From Sphingobium cupriresistens (GTDB lineage Bacteria; Pseudomonadota; Alphaproteobacteria; Sphingomonadales; Sphingomonadaceae): a stretch of DNA of 58,366 nucleotides. This document shows, piece after piece, positions 1-9,359 of this stretch (within the stretch, counting starts at the first letter, position 1; each line of letters begins with the position of its first letter). Under the pieces are notes generated by a model. The model saw only the letters and a list, made by a program, of their open reading frames with translations, searched no databases and was not told where the DNA came from. Made by a program: the position numbers and the translations under genes. The stretch spans positions 1 to 58,366 of the forward strand of contig NZ_SEOO01000026.1 of assembly GCF_004152865.1 (NCBI RefSeq), in the 5' to 3' direction.

Positions 1-126
1 AGGGCATGGCCGCCCTTGCCACACCAATGATCGAGGAGGCACAGCCGCTACAGATTACACCCAAGGCCGCCTGAAAATGCAGCCCAGTGGCCACACCCGA
101 TTTTACACCACATTGACGGACGCGAC
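1..126. other. Foreign junction sequence, possible insertion-element end
   Basis: One plus-strand frame is open from the window edge and closes with TGA at 72-74, ending in the residues PLQITPKAA, so this looks like the last two dozen codons of an incoming gene. It is followed by about 50 non-coding bases and then, near 127, by sequence that abruptly reads as the middle of an L,D-transpeptidase. This is what the right end of an insertion sequence would look like if it had landed in the transpeptidase gene. I do not recognise the element family and cannot see the other end, so the mobile-element reading is inference. Confidence 0.35.
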
Positions 127-564
127 CTGTCGACGGGCATGAAGGGGCATCGCACCCCGACCGGCGATTTCCCCATATTGCAGAAACGGCAATGGCATCG
201 CTCCAACCTCTACAGCAATGCGCCCATGCCCTATATGCAGCGGCTGACCTGGGACGGGATCGCCCTCCATGCCGGGCATAATCCGGGCTATCCGGCGAGC
301 CACGGCTGCATCCGCCTGCCCTATGCCTTCGCCCGCGACCTGTTCGCGCTGACGAAGATGGGGACGCTGGTGGAAGTGACGCAGGCGCGCCTGACTGCGG
401 CGCTGCAATATGATCCGCTGGTGCTGGGCGATCCGGCGAGCCAAGTGGTGACCTTCGGGCCGGCGCGGAGCGAGCGGATGACATTGCCGCCGGTGCCTGC
501 TGGCGGGAATGGGGCGCCGAGGCTGGAGGTCGATCCGGCGATTTTCGGCAATTGGGGCGGCTGA
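127..564 (+). pseudogene. L,D-transpeptidase (YkuD fold), 5'-truncated
   Basis: The reading frame holds the catalytic core of a YkuD-type L,D-transpeptidase, the periplasmic enzyme family that makes 3-3 peptidoglycan cross-links or attaches proteins to peptidoglycan. Visible blocks are GHRTPTGDF, PMPYMQRLTW, ALHAG and the active-site motif SHGCIRLP, whose cysteine is the nucleophile. The usual signal peptide and the N-terminal half of the fold are missing: homology starts abruptly at STGMKGHRTPTG, and the only in-frame ATG (139) lies inside that conserved block. The upstream frame reaches a stop at 28-30 without a plausible start. I read it as a broken copy disrupted at about 127. The C-terminal tail after the catalytic domain appears complete. 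Confidence 0.75.
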
Positions 565-655
565 ACCGTTAGGGGGTTGCAGGGTTTATTGTCTCTGGTC
601 ATCGTCCCCGATGCGCCATCCACGCCCATCTGGCGTGACGCGAGAAGGAGTGTCG

Positions 656-1966
656 ATGCAGGCCAGCCCCTTATCTGCCCGATCCCTGCCAACCCGCTCC
701 CTGGCGGTCGCTGCGCTGTCCACCATCGTCGAATGGTATGATTTCACCCTCTATCTCTATTTCGCCACGGTATTGTCGCGGACCTTCTTCGGCGGGGGTG
801 CGGTAGGGCTGGGCGATGCGCTGGCGGGCTTTGCGCTGGCCTATCTGATGCGGCCGGTCGGCGCGATCGTGTTCGGCCATATCGGCGACCGCTACGGGCG
901 GCGGGTGACGATGCTGCTGTCGATGGGGATGATGACCGCGGCGATGCTGGCCACCGCGATGTTGCCGACCCATGCGCAGGTCGGGCCGCTGGCGGGGTGG
1001 CTGATGATCGGGTTGCGCTGTGTCATGGCCTTCTCCGTCGGTGGCGAATATACCGGCGTCGTCGCCTATCTGCTGGAGGGCGCGCGGGCCGGGCGGCGCG
1101 GGTTCGTGACGTCGCTGGCGTCGGCGGCGAGCGAGGTCGGCGCGCTGCTGGCGGCGGGGGTGTCGGCGATCACCGTTGCTTCGCTGGACACCAGGAGCCT
1201 GACCGACTGGGGCTGGCGGATACCCTTTCTGGTCGGCGCGGTGTTGGCGGGCGTGATCCTGCTGGCGCGATCGACGATGGAGGAATCACCTGATTTCCTG
1301 CGGCAGCAAGCCCAGGCGACGACGCCCACCAATCCGTTGACCCACAGCCTGCGCCACCACAGGGCGGCGATCGGCCGGGGTTTTGCGATTTCGGCGCTGG
1401 GGTCGATCACCTATTATGTCGGCATTACCTATGTGCCGAGCTTCCTATCCGCCATGGGGACGACGGGGGAAAGGGACGCCCTGTGGCTGTCGACCCTGGC
1501 CGCGCTGGCTGTGATACTGGTGACACCGCTGGTTGGATGGCTGACCGATCGGGTCGGGCGGCGGCCGGTCCTCATCGCGTTGGCGCTGGCGGGCGCGCTG
1601 CTGCCGACGGCGATGTTCCTGCTGATGCAGGGCGGCTTCGGCGTGGCGCTGGCGGGGGCCGTGGTGCTCGCCTGCCTGGGCGGGGCGGTGAGTGCCGTCG
1701 GGGCGGTCGCCACGGCCGAGCAGTTTCCCGGCGAGGGGCGTTTGAGCGGCCTGGCGTTCGGCGCGACCAGTGCGACGGCCCTGTTCGGCGGATTGACGCC
1801 ATGGCTGGCGCACTGGCTGATCGAACGCAGCGGCTGGGCCCCGGCGCCCGGCGCGATGATCGCGCTGGTGGCGCTGTGCGTGCTGCCCGTACTGCTGACG
1901 CTGCCCGAAACCGCGCCGCGGATACGCAAAAAGGCCGACCCGTCGCCGGACCGGCCTTTCTCGTAA
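656..1966 (+). CDS. MFS transporter, metabolite:H+ symporter (MHS) type
   Basis: This 436-residue inner-membrane protein has about twelve hydrophobic segments. It opens with the MHS signature STIVEWYDFTLYLY and carries the MFS loop motif GHIGDRYGRR between helices 2 and 3, with a second copy, WLTDRVGRRP, in the C-terminal half. Family members (ProP, citrate, ketoglutarate and shikimate carriers) import small organic acids or osmolytes with protons; the substrate here cannot be told from sequence. ATG 656 is chosen because AAGGAG ends five bases upstream; longer in-frame starts lack a ribosome site and would add non-conserved residues. The coding end contains a terminator-like hairpin. Confidence 0.9.
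   Translation: MQASPLSARSLPTRSLAVAALSTIVEWYDFTLYLYFATVLSRTFFGGGAVGLGDALAGFALAYLMRPVGAIVFGHIGDRYGRRVTMLLSMGMMTAAMLATAMLPTHAQVGPLAGWLMIGLRCVMAFSVGGEYTGVVAYLLEGARAGRRGFVTSLASAASEVGALLAAGVSAITVASLDTRSLTDWGWRIPFLVGAVLAGVILLARSTMEESPDFLRQQAQATTPTNPLTHSLRHHRAAIGRGFAISALGSITYYVGITYVPSFLSAMGTTGERDALWLSTLAALAVILVTPLVGWLTDRVGRRPVLIALALAGALLPTAMFLLMQGGFGVALAGAVVLACLGGAVSAVGAVATAEQFPGEGRLSGLAFGATSATALFGGLTPWLAHWLIERSGWAPAPGAMIALVALCVLPVLLTLPETAPRIRKKADPSPDRPFS
1928..1960. terminator. Hairpin terminator inside the 3' end of the MFS gene
   Basis: AAAGGCCG (1930-1937) pairs with CGGCCTTT (1952-1959) across a 14-base loop, flanked by A and T runs, so it could end transcription from both sides. It lies within the last codons of the transporter gene. 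The convergent ahpF gene stops at 1987, so the element may insulate the two units. Confidence 0.55.
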
Positions 1967-1986
1967 AACCCCGCTCAGGGTTGTCC

Positions 1987-3567
1987 TTATGCCGCCTGGG
2001 CCGCTTCTTCGCTGGCGGGCAGGCGGATCAAATAGTCGAAGGCGGACAGACCCGCCGTCGATCCCGCGCCCATCGCGATCACGATCTGCTTGTACGGAAC
2101 CGTTGTGCAGTCGCCCGCCGCGAAGATGCCCGGCTGGCTGGTTTCGCCGCGCGCGTCGATCTCTATCTCGCCACGGGGGGACAGGGCGATCGCGTCCTTG
2201 AGCCATTCGGTGTTGGGCACCAGGCCGATCTGGACGAAAATCCCTTCCAGTTCGACATCATGTTCGGCGCCATGGTTGCGATCCTTGTAGGACAGGCCCG
2301 TCACCCGTTCGCCATTGCCGTCCACCTTGGTCGTCAGGGCCGAGGTGATGATCTTGACATTGGGCAGGCTGGCGAGCTTGCGCTGCAACACCGCATCAGC
2401 GCGCAACTGGCTGTCATATTCGATCAGTGTCACATGGGCGACGATGCCGGCCAGGTCGATCGCGGCTTCGACGCCGCTATTGCCGCCGCCGATCACCGCC
2501 ACGCGCTTGCCCTTGAACAGCGGACCATCGCAATGCGGGCAATAGGCGACGCCCTTGTTGCGATACTCGTCCTCACCGGGGACGCCCATCTGCCGCCAGC
2601 GCGCGCCGGTGGACAGGATGAGCGTGCGGCCTTTCAAGGACGCGCCGTTCTCCAGCACGACTTCATGATAGCCGCCCTCGGTCTGGGCCGGGATCAGCTT
2701 CGCCGCCTTTTGCAGGTTCATGATCTCGACGTCATAATCCTTCACATGCGCTTCGAGCGCGCTCGCCAGCTTCGGCCCCTCGGTGTGCGATACCGAGATG
2801 AAATTCTCGATATCCATCGTGTCGAGCACTTGGCCGCCAAAGCGTTCGGCTGCGACGCCGGTGCGGATGCCCTTTCGCGCCGCATAGATGGCGGCCGCCG
2901 CGCCCGCCGGCCCGCCGCCGACGATCAGCACTTCGAACGGGTCCTGGCTTTTGATCTTCTCCGCGGCGCGGACCGCCGCGCCGCTGTCGATCTTCGCGAC
3001 GATCTGTTCCAACTCCATGCGGCCACTGGCGAAGGGTTCGCCATTCAGGAAGATGGTGGGAACGGCCATCACCTTGCGGCTGTCCACCTCTTCCTTGAAC
3101 AGCGCGCCGTCGATGGCGACGTGGCTGATGCGGGGATTGAGGACGCTCATCAGGTTCAGCGCCTGCACCACGTCGGGGCAATTCTGGCACGAAAGCGAGA
3201 AATAGGTTTCGAAGGCGAAGTCGCCCTCAATATCCTCGATCTGTTGGATCAGATCCTGCGCCGCCTTCGACGGATGGCCGCCGACCTGGAGCAGGGCGAG
3301 CACCAGCGAAGTGAATTCATGGCCCATCGGCAGGCCGGCGAAGCGCACGCCGATTTCGGTGCCGACCCGGCGGATCATGAAGCTAGGGGTGCGCTGATCT
3401 ACGCCGCTGACTACGGTCACCTTGTCGGACATGGTGGCAATGTCATTTAACAGTTCGTCCAGTTCGCGCGACTTTGCGCCATCATCCAGCGACGCCACCA
3501 ACTCGATCGGCTGGGTGATGTTCGCCAGATAGCCCTTGAGCTGTCCTTTGAGATTTGCGTCCAACAT
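1987..3567 (-). CDS. ahpF: Alkyl hydroperoxide reductase subunit F
   Basis: AhpF is the cytosolic flavoprotein that passes electrons from NADH to the peroxiredoxin AhpC. At 526 residues it has the full family length. The N-terminal double-thioredoxin domain carries the redox pair CQNC (127-130). A Rossmann FAD motif, [11 protein letters not shown], follows near 216, then the thioredoxin-reductase-like disulfide CPHC (343-346) and the NADH-binding motif [12 protein letters not shown] near 358. It lies about 210 bases downstream of ahpC on the same strand, and the gap holds two strong hairpins. The start at 3567 is the only one that keeps the N-terminal domain. Confidence 0.97.
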   Translation of the reverse strand: MLDANLKGQLKGYLANITQPIELVASLDDGAKSRELDELLNDIATMSDKVTVVSGVDQRTPSFMIRRVGTEIGVRFAGLPMGHEFTSLVLALLQVGGHPSKAAQDLIQQIEDIEGDFAFETYFSLSCQNCPDVVQALNLMSVLNPRISHVAIDGALFKEEVDSRKVMAVPTIFLNGEPFASGRMELEQIVAKIDSGAAVRAAEKIKSQDPFEVLIVGGGPAGAAAAIYAARKGIRTGVAAERFGGQVLDTMDIENFISVSHTEGPKLASALEAHVKDYDVEIMNLQKAAKLIPAQTEGGYHEVVLENGASLKGRTLILSTGARWRQMGVPGEDEYRNKGVAYCPHCDGPLFKGKRVAVIGGGNSGVEAAIDLAGIVAHVTLIEYDSQLRADAVLQRKLASLPNVKIITSALTTKVDGNGERVTGLSYKDRNHGAEHDVELEGIFVQIGLVPNTEWLKDAIALSPRGEIEIDARGETSQPGIFAAGDCTTVPYKQIVIAMGAGSTAGLSAFDYLIRLPASEEAAQAA

Positions 3568-3593
3568 CGTTCTGGCTCCGTTGCGTGAAGAGA

Positions 3594-3650
3594 GCGGGCC
3601 GCCTTGCCCTGTCCGAAGGGAGAGGAAAGGATAGGCGCAAGACGGCCCGC
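3594..3650 (-). other. Long inverted repeat in the ahpC-ahpF gap
   Basis: Two 14-base arms (3594-3607 and 3637-3650) are complementary, with one position forming a G-U wobble in the minus-strand RNA; the loop is 29 bases. It lies between the ahpC 3' hairpin and the ahpF start codon, so it would form in the leader of ahpF or in the joint transcript. It has no T-run and is not a typical terminator. Confidence 0.5.
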
Positions 3651-3718
3651 CGCCGGGGATGGTGCGACCCTAAGGCCCCGGATGAAATAGGGTTTGTCTG
3701 TCTAAGGGGGGCCTGATC

Positions 3719-3752
3719 CGCCGGGTTCCGCAACTGTTGGCGGAACCCGGCG
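3719..3752 (-). terminator. Hairpin after ahpC, attenuator or 3'-stabiliser
   Basis: A perfect 13-base stem (3719-3731 with 3740-3752) and an 8-base loop lie 25 bases past the ahpC stop. No T-run follows on the minus strand. I therefore read it as a partial terminator or RNA-stabilising element that would keep ahpC in excess over ahpF, the usual stoichiometry of this pair. Confidence 0.5.
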
Positions 3753-3777
3753 AGCCTGTACGCGGCCAGGCGTATTT

Positions 3778-4341
3778 TTAGATCTTGCCGACCAGGTCGA
3801 GCGACGGCGCCAGGGTGGCTTCGCCTTCTTCCCACTTGGCGGGGCAGACTTCACCGGGGTTGGCGGCGACATATTGCGCAGCCTTGACCTTGCGCAGCAG
3901 TTCGGTCGCGTTGCGGCCGACGCCTTCCGAGGTGATTTCCATGAACTGGATCACGCCTTCGGGATCGACCAGGAAGGTCGCGCGGTCGGCCAGGCCAACG
4001 CCCGGACGCATCACGTCGAAATTGTTCGTAATCTGGCCCGACTGGTCGCCCAGCATATAATAGTTGATCTTGCCGATCGCCGGCGAGGTGTCGTGCCAGG
4101 CCTTGTGGCTGAAATGGGTGTCAGTCGACACCGAATAGACTTCCACGCCCATCTTCTGCAGGGTGGGGTAGATGTCCGCCAGATCTTCCAGCTCGGTCGG
4201 GCAGACGAAGGTGAAATCGGCCGGATAGAAGAAGAAGACCGCCCACTTGCCCTTCACGTCAGCGTCGGTCACGTCGACGAACTTGCCTTCCTTATAGGCG
4301 GTCGCGGAGAACGGCTTGATGGTGGTGTTGATGAGAGCCAT
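3778..4341 (-). CDS. ahpC: Alkyl hydroperoxide reductase subunit C (2-Cys peroxiredoxin)
   Basis: AhpC reduces hydrogen peroxide and organic hydroperoxides in the cytosol and is recycled by AhpF. The 187-residue product matches the AhpC/Prx1 subfamily from end to end. The peroxidatic cysteine is C47 in DFTFVCPTE, the resolving cysteine is C166 in GEVCPAKW, and the family sequence [11 protein letters not shown] lies between them. The first ATG is well placed and is preceded by GAGGA about eleven bases upstream. With ahpF downstream this forms the classic peroxide-detoxification unit. I see a candidate operator in the leader but no regulator gene of the OxyR type in the window. Confidence 0.98.
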   Translation of the reverse strand: MALINTTIKPFSATAYKEGKFVDVTDADVKGKWAVFFFYPADFTFVCPTELEDLADIYPTLQKMGVEVYSVSTDTHFSHKAWHDTSPAIGKINYYMLGDQSGQITNNFDVMRPGVGLADRATFLVDPEGVIQFMEITSEGVGRNATELLRKVKAAQYVAANPGEVCPAKWEEGEATLAPSLDLVGKI

Positions 4342-4363
4342 TGGCTGTCCAAATCCTCATAAT

Positions 4364-4384
4364 GATGTTGCAGTTGCGAACATC
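4364..4384. promoter_or_regulatory. Inverted repeat upstream of ahpC
   Basis: GATGTT (4364-4369) and AACATC (4379-4384) form an inverted repeat with nine bases between the arms, 23 to 43 bases before the ahpC start codon. It could be a regulator site controlling peroxide induction. It does not match the tetrad pattern I know for OxyR, so the regulator is unknown. Confidence 0.25.
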
Positions 4385-4440
4385 CATGTAGGGATGCGGT
4401 CGATTCGGGGGAAATTGGTTTTCTCGGATGGCCTGAGTGA

Positions 4441-4478
4441 GAAAAGCGATCACAGCCGATCGGACTGATCGATCGCTT
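4441..4478 (-). terminator. Rho-independent terminator of the tetR-family gene
   Basis: AAGCGATC and GATCGCTT (4444-4451 and 4471-4478) form the outer stem on the minus strand, with a self-complementary CCGATCGG inside. TTTTC follows at the 3' side (plus-strand 4441-4445). It lies 10 bases past the stop of the TetR-family gene and separates it from ahpC. Confidence 0.6.
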
Positions 4479-4487
4479 CGCCTGTCC

Positions 4488-5105
4488 TCAAGCGTCCGCC
4501 ATCACCTGTAACATAGCGTCTTCGACCATGGCTTGGGCCTCTTCTGGCGAAAAGGTCGATCGGTCGAGGCAGAGTTCGAGCCAGAGGCCGTCGACCAGCG
4601 CGGTCAGGCTGATCGCGGCGACCCGGACGCGCGCATCGCTCATCGCCGGGGCGGCTGCGCGCAGCAGCGTTTCGAGTTGCGCCCGCGCGCCGCCATAGAC
4701 TTCGGCATGGACCGCGGCGATCTTCGGGTCGGACTTCACCAGGCTCCAGAAGGCGATCCAGGTGGCGAGCAAATCGGGATCGAGCACCGGCGGCAGGAAA
4801 TTGGCTTGAAGGCAGGCGCGCAGCCGGTCGCGCGGATCGTCGCCTGCCGCCTCCATCGCGGCGTCGAGCGCGGCGGAGACTTTCGCGCCGACTTCGGCAT
4901 AAGTGGCCAGGATCAGCGCATCGACGCCGTCGAAATAATGGGTCAGCAGCCCAGATGACACCCCCGCATGGCCGCAGATCGCGCGGACCGACGTGCCGCC
5001 CACGCCCTTTTCGGCCAGGCAGCGGGCCGTCGCCTCGATCAGCGCCTGGCGCCGCACATCCGCCGTCTCCCGGACAAATCGCGCCCTGGGTCGCGCCCTG
5101 CCCAT
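4488..5105 (-). CDS. TetR-family transcriptional regulator, BetI-like
   Basis: This 205-residue DNA-binding protein has an N-terminal TetR helix-turn-helix at about residues 14-60 (RRQALIEATARCLAEKG, then VRAICGHAGVSSGLLTHYF). Its alpha-helical C-terminal domain resembles BetI-type repressors, which sense small ligands. I place the start at ATG 5105; a GTG at 5129 preceded by GGGGGA is a good alternative and would add eight residues. Much longer upstream extensions overlap the divergent lipoprotein gene and are not conserved. It has its own terminator and is not in an operon; its target is unknown. The divergent lipoprotein at 5251 is the nearest candidate, but that is only positional. Confidence 0.88.
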   Translation of the reverse strand: MGRARPRARFVRETADVRRQALIEATARCLAEKGVGGTSVRAICGHAGVSSGLLTHYFDGVDALILATYAEVGAKVSAALDAAMEAAGDDPRDRLRACLQANFLPPVLDPDLLATWIAFWSLVKSDPKIAAVHAEVYGGARAQLETLLRAAAPAMSDARVRVAAISLTALVDGLWLELCLDRSTFSPEEAQAMVEDAMLQVMADA

Positions 5106-5250
5106 GCCACCGTCCCTCTTGTCGTTCACGTCCAATCCCCCCGTTTCATCCTTTGCGCGCTGACGGTGCGGCTGGCAAGATGGCGTCTCAAGCGAGGGAT
5201 CGAACCAGCGGCCCGGTTGGTTCTTCCTGGGACATGAAGGAGATTGACGG

Positions 5251-5706
5251 ATGATGCGCGCCCTTTCCCCCTTGCTTGCGTTGCCCCTGTTGTTGGCAGG
5301 CTGCGCCAAGAGCGACGACAATGTCGCGGTCGCGAACAGTAACGCCGCCGCCGCAGTAGAGACGATCGAGGACATGGACGCGGTGCCGGCGAACGCGCAG
5401 GCGGCAGACGCACGTCTGCCGACAGACGATTGGGTCGGGCGCTGGATCGGGCCGGAGGGATTGTTCCTCGACATCCAGCCTTCGCCCGACGGCAAGCCGG
5501 GCCATTATGCGCTGACCAACAAGGACAATCTCGATCGGCAGGGCGATTATAGCGGCATCGCCGAAGGCGCGACGATCCGCTTCGTGCGCGACGGCAAGGA
5601 TATGGCGATCCGGCCGGGCGATGGCGATGAGACGGGGTTCAAATATCTGGCGGGCAAGCAGGACTGCCTGATCGTGATCGCGGGGCAGGAGGGCTATTGC
5701 CGATAG
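5251..5706 (+). CDS. Putative outer- or inner-membrane lipoprotein of unknown function
   Basis: The 151-residue product begins with a short lipoprotein signal peptide ending in the lipobox LLAGC, so it should be processed and lipidated at C18. An Ala/Asn-rich linker follows, then a compact C-terminal domain of about 90 residues (DDWVGRWIGPEGLFLDIQP onward) with a Gly-Trp-rich strand pattern like that of small beta-barrel lipoproteins. AAGGAG lies eight bases before ATG 5251. The gene is divergent from the TetR-family regulator. I do not recognise the C-terminal domain and assign no function. Confidence 0.8.
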   Translation: MMRALSPLLALPLLLAGCAKSDDNVAVANSNAAAAVETIEDMDAVPANAQAADARLPTDDWVGRWIGPEGLFLDIQPSPDGKPGHYALTNKDNLDRQGDYSGIAEGATIRFVRDGKDMAIRPGDGDETGFKYLAGKQDCLIVIAGQEGYCR

Positions 5707-5825
5707 GGTGGAGGCGCCGTTCCTATCCAGTCTTGGCGCGACGCCCGACATGGGCGGGTAGAAGACGTCCCCCTCCGGCCAACGGGAGGGGGATCATGGC
5801 AAATTCTGGTCCGCCGTCCCCGCCA

Positions 5826-6164
5826 TCACTTGCCCAATCCCTCCAGCGCCGAAAAGCGCTGCGACCATAGCGCGCCATGGACGGCCATCCATCCGATTAC
5901 CGGCGCCAGTCCCTTCACCCGCGCGGCGTACCAGGTTTCGCGCCCTGTCCGACGGGCGGTCACGAGGCCGGCACGTTTCAGCTTGGCCATATGGCGCGAC
6001 ACCATCGGCTGCGATACGCCCGATTGCTGGGTCAGCGCCTGCACATTCTGTTCGCCTTCGCGCACCAGCGTTTCCAGCAGGGCGCGGCGGGTGCCGTCGG
6101 ACAGCGCCTTGAACAGGGCATCGGTGGCGGCGTCGCGATCGGCGCTGCGTGAATCAGTCATCAT
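5826..6164 (-). CDS. ArsR-family winged-helix repressor
   Basis: A 112-residue regulator with the ArsR/SmtB fold: ALSDGTRRALLETLVREGE, then the recognition helix region SGVSQPMVSRHMAKLKRAGLV, then the wing RRTGRETWY. It lacks the CxC metal-binding motif of arsenic and cadmium sensors. The W-rich C-terminus resembles the subgroup often found with SRPBCC/AHSA1-type genes, though no such gene is adjacent. The start codon is preceded directly by a palindrome that covers the predicted -10 box, which suggests autoregulation and a leaderless mRNA. Confidence 0.9.
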   Translation of the reverse strand: MMTDSRSADRDAATDALFKALSDGTRRALLETLVREGEQNVQALTQQSGVSQPMVSRHMAKLKRAGLVTARRTGRETWYAARVKGLAPVIGWMAVHGALWSQRFSALEGLGK

Positions 6165-6167
6165 GGT

Positions 6168-6200
6168 TAACCCATAATCATTGGGTTATGGATTGGTCAA
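6168..6200 (-). promoter_or_regulatory. Promoter and palindromic operator of the arsR-type gene
   Basis: On the minus strand TTGACC (plus 6195-6200) and TATGGG (6171-6176) are separated by 18 bases, placing the start of transcription at about 6164, the A of the ATG. TAACCCA (6168-6174) and TGGGTTA (6182-6188) form a 7-base inverted repeat over the -10 region. No Shine-Dalgarno sequence precedes the ATG. Autorepression by the ArsR protein is inference. Confidence 0.5.
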
Positions 6201-6265
6201 GTTTCTGAGCGTTTAACCGTCTCGAACCAGCGTTAACCAAAAAAAGTTCGGCACGGTGGGGGATA

Positions 6266-7599
<1,334 letters not shown>

Positions 7600-7633
7600 C
7601 CTCATCCTTGCAATTCCGCTTGGGCTGGGCGAA

Positions 7634-7710
7634 GTCGAAGCCTTCCGCTGACCGAAGGGAAGCGACTTCGCTCCGCTCAGTGTGGCCCTTCGACTTCGCT
7701 CAGGGCGAAC
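7634..7710. repeat. REP-like palindromic repeat, family A, copy 1
   Basis: The ccrM-folP gap carries CTTCGACTTCGCTCAGGGCG within 7687-7710, together with a related inverted arm around 7637-7650. A near-identical inverted copy lies at 41632-41656 (22 of 23 positions). It is a dispersed intergenic element of the REP type. Confidence 0.65.
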
Positions 7711-7720
7711 GGGAGAAATG

Positions 7721-8845
7721 ATGACCCTTCCTGCCATCCCGCCCCACGCCCGCCTCTACCTGAAGCCCACATGGTTCGTGCCGACGCCGATCGGCTTGCC
7801 CGACGGGTCGGTGGCGCGGATGGGCAATGGGCTGATCTGGTTCCAGGGCTATGAACTGAGCGCCTTCGACGGCGCGCGACGGATCGCGCGGATCGTGGTG
7901 CCGGTGGCGGATTTCGATGCGGCCATTGCGGGACTGCCCGATGCGCTGGCGGCGCGGGCGCAGCGGCTGGCGGCGCATATCTCCGCGCTCCGCGCTCCGC
8001 TGGTGCTGGGCGACCGCACGATCCGCTTCGACGCGCCGCAGGTGATGGCGATATTGAACGTCACGCCCGACAGCTTCTCCGACGGCGGCAAGCATGTCGG
8101 CGATCCCCAGGCGGCGGCGGATGCCGGCTTCGCGATGGCGGCGGCGGGGGCGGCGCTGATCGACGTGGGCGGCGAATCGACCCGGCCGCGCGCGCCTAAG
8201 GTCTGGGAGGGCGACGAGATCGCGCGCATCGCCCCGGTGATCGAGCGGCTGGCGGCGGCGGGCGTGCCGGTGTCGGTCGATACGCGCAAGGCGGGCGTGA
8301 TGGAGGCGGCGCTGGCGGCGGGCGCCGCTGTCGTCAACGATGTCAGCGCGCTTGCGCATGATCCGCGCAGTCTGGAGGTGGTGGCGCGCGCGCGATGCCC
8401 GGTGATCCTGATGCACGCCCCATCCGCTGGCGACGATCCGCATGACAATCCGGGCGGTTATGGCGATGTCGTCGCCGACGTGTTCGACCATCTGGAGGCG
8501 CGGATCGCCGCGTGCGAGGGGGCGGGGATTGCGCGCGACCGGATCATGGTCGATCCGGGGCTGGGCTTCGGCAAGAGCCTGGCCGACAATCTGGCGCTGG
8601 TGAACGGCCTGGCGACTTTCCAGGCGCTGGGCGTGCCGCTGCTGTTCGCAGGGAGCCGCAAGCGGTTGATCGGGGCGCTGTCGAACGAAGCGCCGGCGGC
8701 GGATCGGCTGGGCGGATCGGTCGCGCTGGGCTTCCGCGCGGCGCAACTGGGCGCGCAGATGGTGCGGGTGCATGATGTCCGCGAAAGCGTGCAGGCGCTT
8801 CACTTGTGGCGCGGGCTGGCGGATGCGGGATTGAGCGCGGTTTAG
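7721..8845 (+). CDS. folP: Dihydropteroate synthase
   Basis: FolP condenses 6-hydroxymethyl-dihydropterin pyrophosphate with p-aminobenzoate in folate synthesis and is the sulfonamide target. The TIM-barrel domain begins near residue 105 and shows NVTPDSFSDGG (113-123), DVGGESTRP, VSVDTRKAGV, VNDVSA, DPGLGFGKS and GSRKRLIG. At 374 residues it is about 100 longer than the common form because of an N-terminal extension without motifs I recognise. ATG 7721 is favoured over the adjacent ATG 7718 because GGGAG ends five bases before it. It is the only folate gene in the window and is convergent with the acetyltransferase gene 21 bases away. Confidence 0.96.
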   Translation: MTLPAIPPHARLYLKPTWFVPTPIGLPDGSVARMGNGLIWFQGYELSAFDGARRIARIVVPVADFDAAIAGLPDALAARAQRLAAHISALRAPLVLGDRTIRFDAPQVMAILNVTPDSFSDGGKHVGDPQAAADAGFAMAAAGAALIDVGGESTRPRAPKVWEGDEIARIAPVIERLAAAGVPVSVDTRKAGVMEAALAAGAAVVNDVSALAHDPRSLEVVARARCPVILMHAPSAGDDPHDNPGGYGDVVADVFDHLEARIAACEGAGIARDRIMVDPGLGFGKSLADNLALVNGLATFQALGVPLLFAGSRKRLIGALSNEAPAADRLGGSVALGFRAAQLGAQMVRVHDVRESVQALHLWRGLADAGLSAV

Positions 8846-8866
8846 GCGGGTTTGGCCGGCCCGACT

Positions 8867-9346
8867 TCAAACTACCAAGCGCGCATAGAATCGGTTATCG
8901 ACGGCCATCTTGGGGAAGTCGGGCGGCAGCGCTTCCGCCTCCACCCGCGCAAAGCCGTTCTTCTCGTAGAAGCGGTGCGCGGCAACGAAGCGGTCGGTGG
9001 TGCCAAGCCAGATTTGGGTCACGCCCCGGTCGCGGGCGGCCGCCAGAGCCGTGTCGAGTAGCGCCTGCGCCACGCCCGCCGCGCGGCCGCGATGGCTGGC
9101 GGCGACGAACATCTTGCGCAGGGCGACAGCGCCCGATCCGATATCCTTCAGCGCGACCGTGCCGACCAAGCGACCGTTTGCCCGCGCGACCCAGAAGCCG
9201 CCCGCGCCCGGCCCGTAATAGGCGGGAATGGCGCTCAGGTCCGGCTGGTCGGCCGCGGTAATGGCGATGCCATATTCGTCGCGCTGGATCGACAGCATCA
9301 GGTCCAGCACGCCCTGCTGGTCGGCGGGAGCGAACGGGCCGATCAT
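8867..9346 (-). CDS. GNAT-family N-acetyltransferase
   Basis: A 159-residue acetyl-CoA-dependent transferase. The acetyl-CoA-binding motif A is ASHRGRAAGVAQALL near residues 83-97, preceded by the beta strand LRKMFV; the C-terminal HRFYEKNGF is the typical GNAT motif B end. The protein consists of the GNAT domain alone. The substrate cannot be inferred. The upstream lipoprotein gene on the same strand ends 13 bases before its start, so the two may be cotranscribed. Confidence 0.9.
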   Translation of the reverse strand: MIGPFAPADQQGVLDLMLSIQRDEYGIAITAADQPDLSAIPAYYGPGAGGFWVARANGRLVGTVALKDIGSGAVALRKMFVAASHRGRAAGVAQALLDTALAAARDRGVTQIWLGTTDRFVAAHRFYEKNGFARVEAEALPPDFPKMAVDNRFYARLVV

Positions 9347-9359
9347 GCGCGGCGCGGGG

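Noticed and set aside
1483..3450. Open plus-strand frame of 655 codons across the MFS end and antisense to ahpF
   Set aside because: A GC-rich shadow frame; the MFS and AhpF frames show clear motifs and this one shows none.
3594..3752. A riboswitch in the ahpC-ahpF gap
   Set aside because: The stems are simple hairpins without the conserved core of any riboswitch class I know.
8846..8866. A terminator between the convergent folP and acetyltransferase genes
   Set aside because: Only 21 bases, with no stem or T-run.
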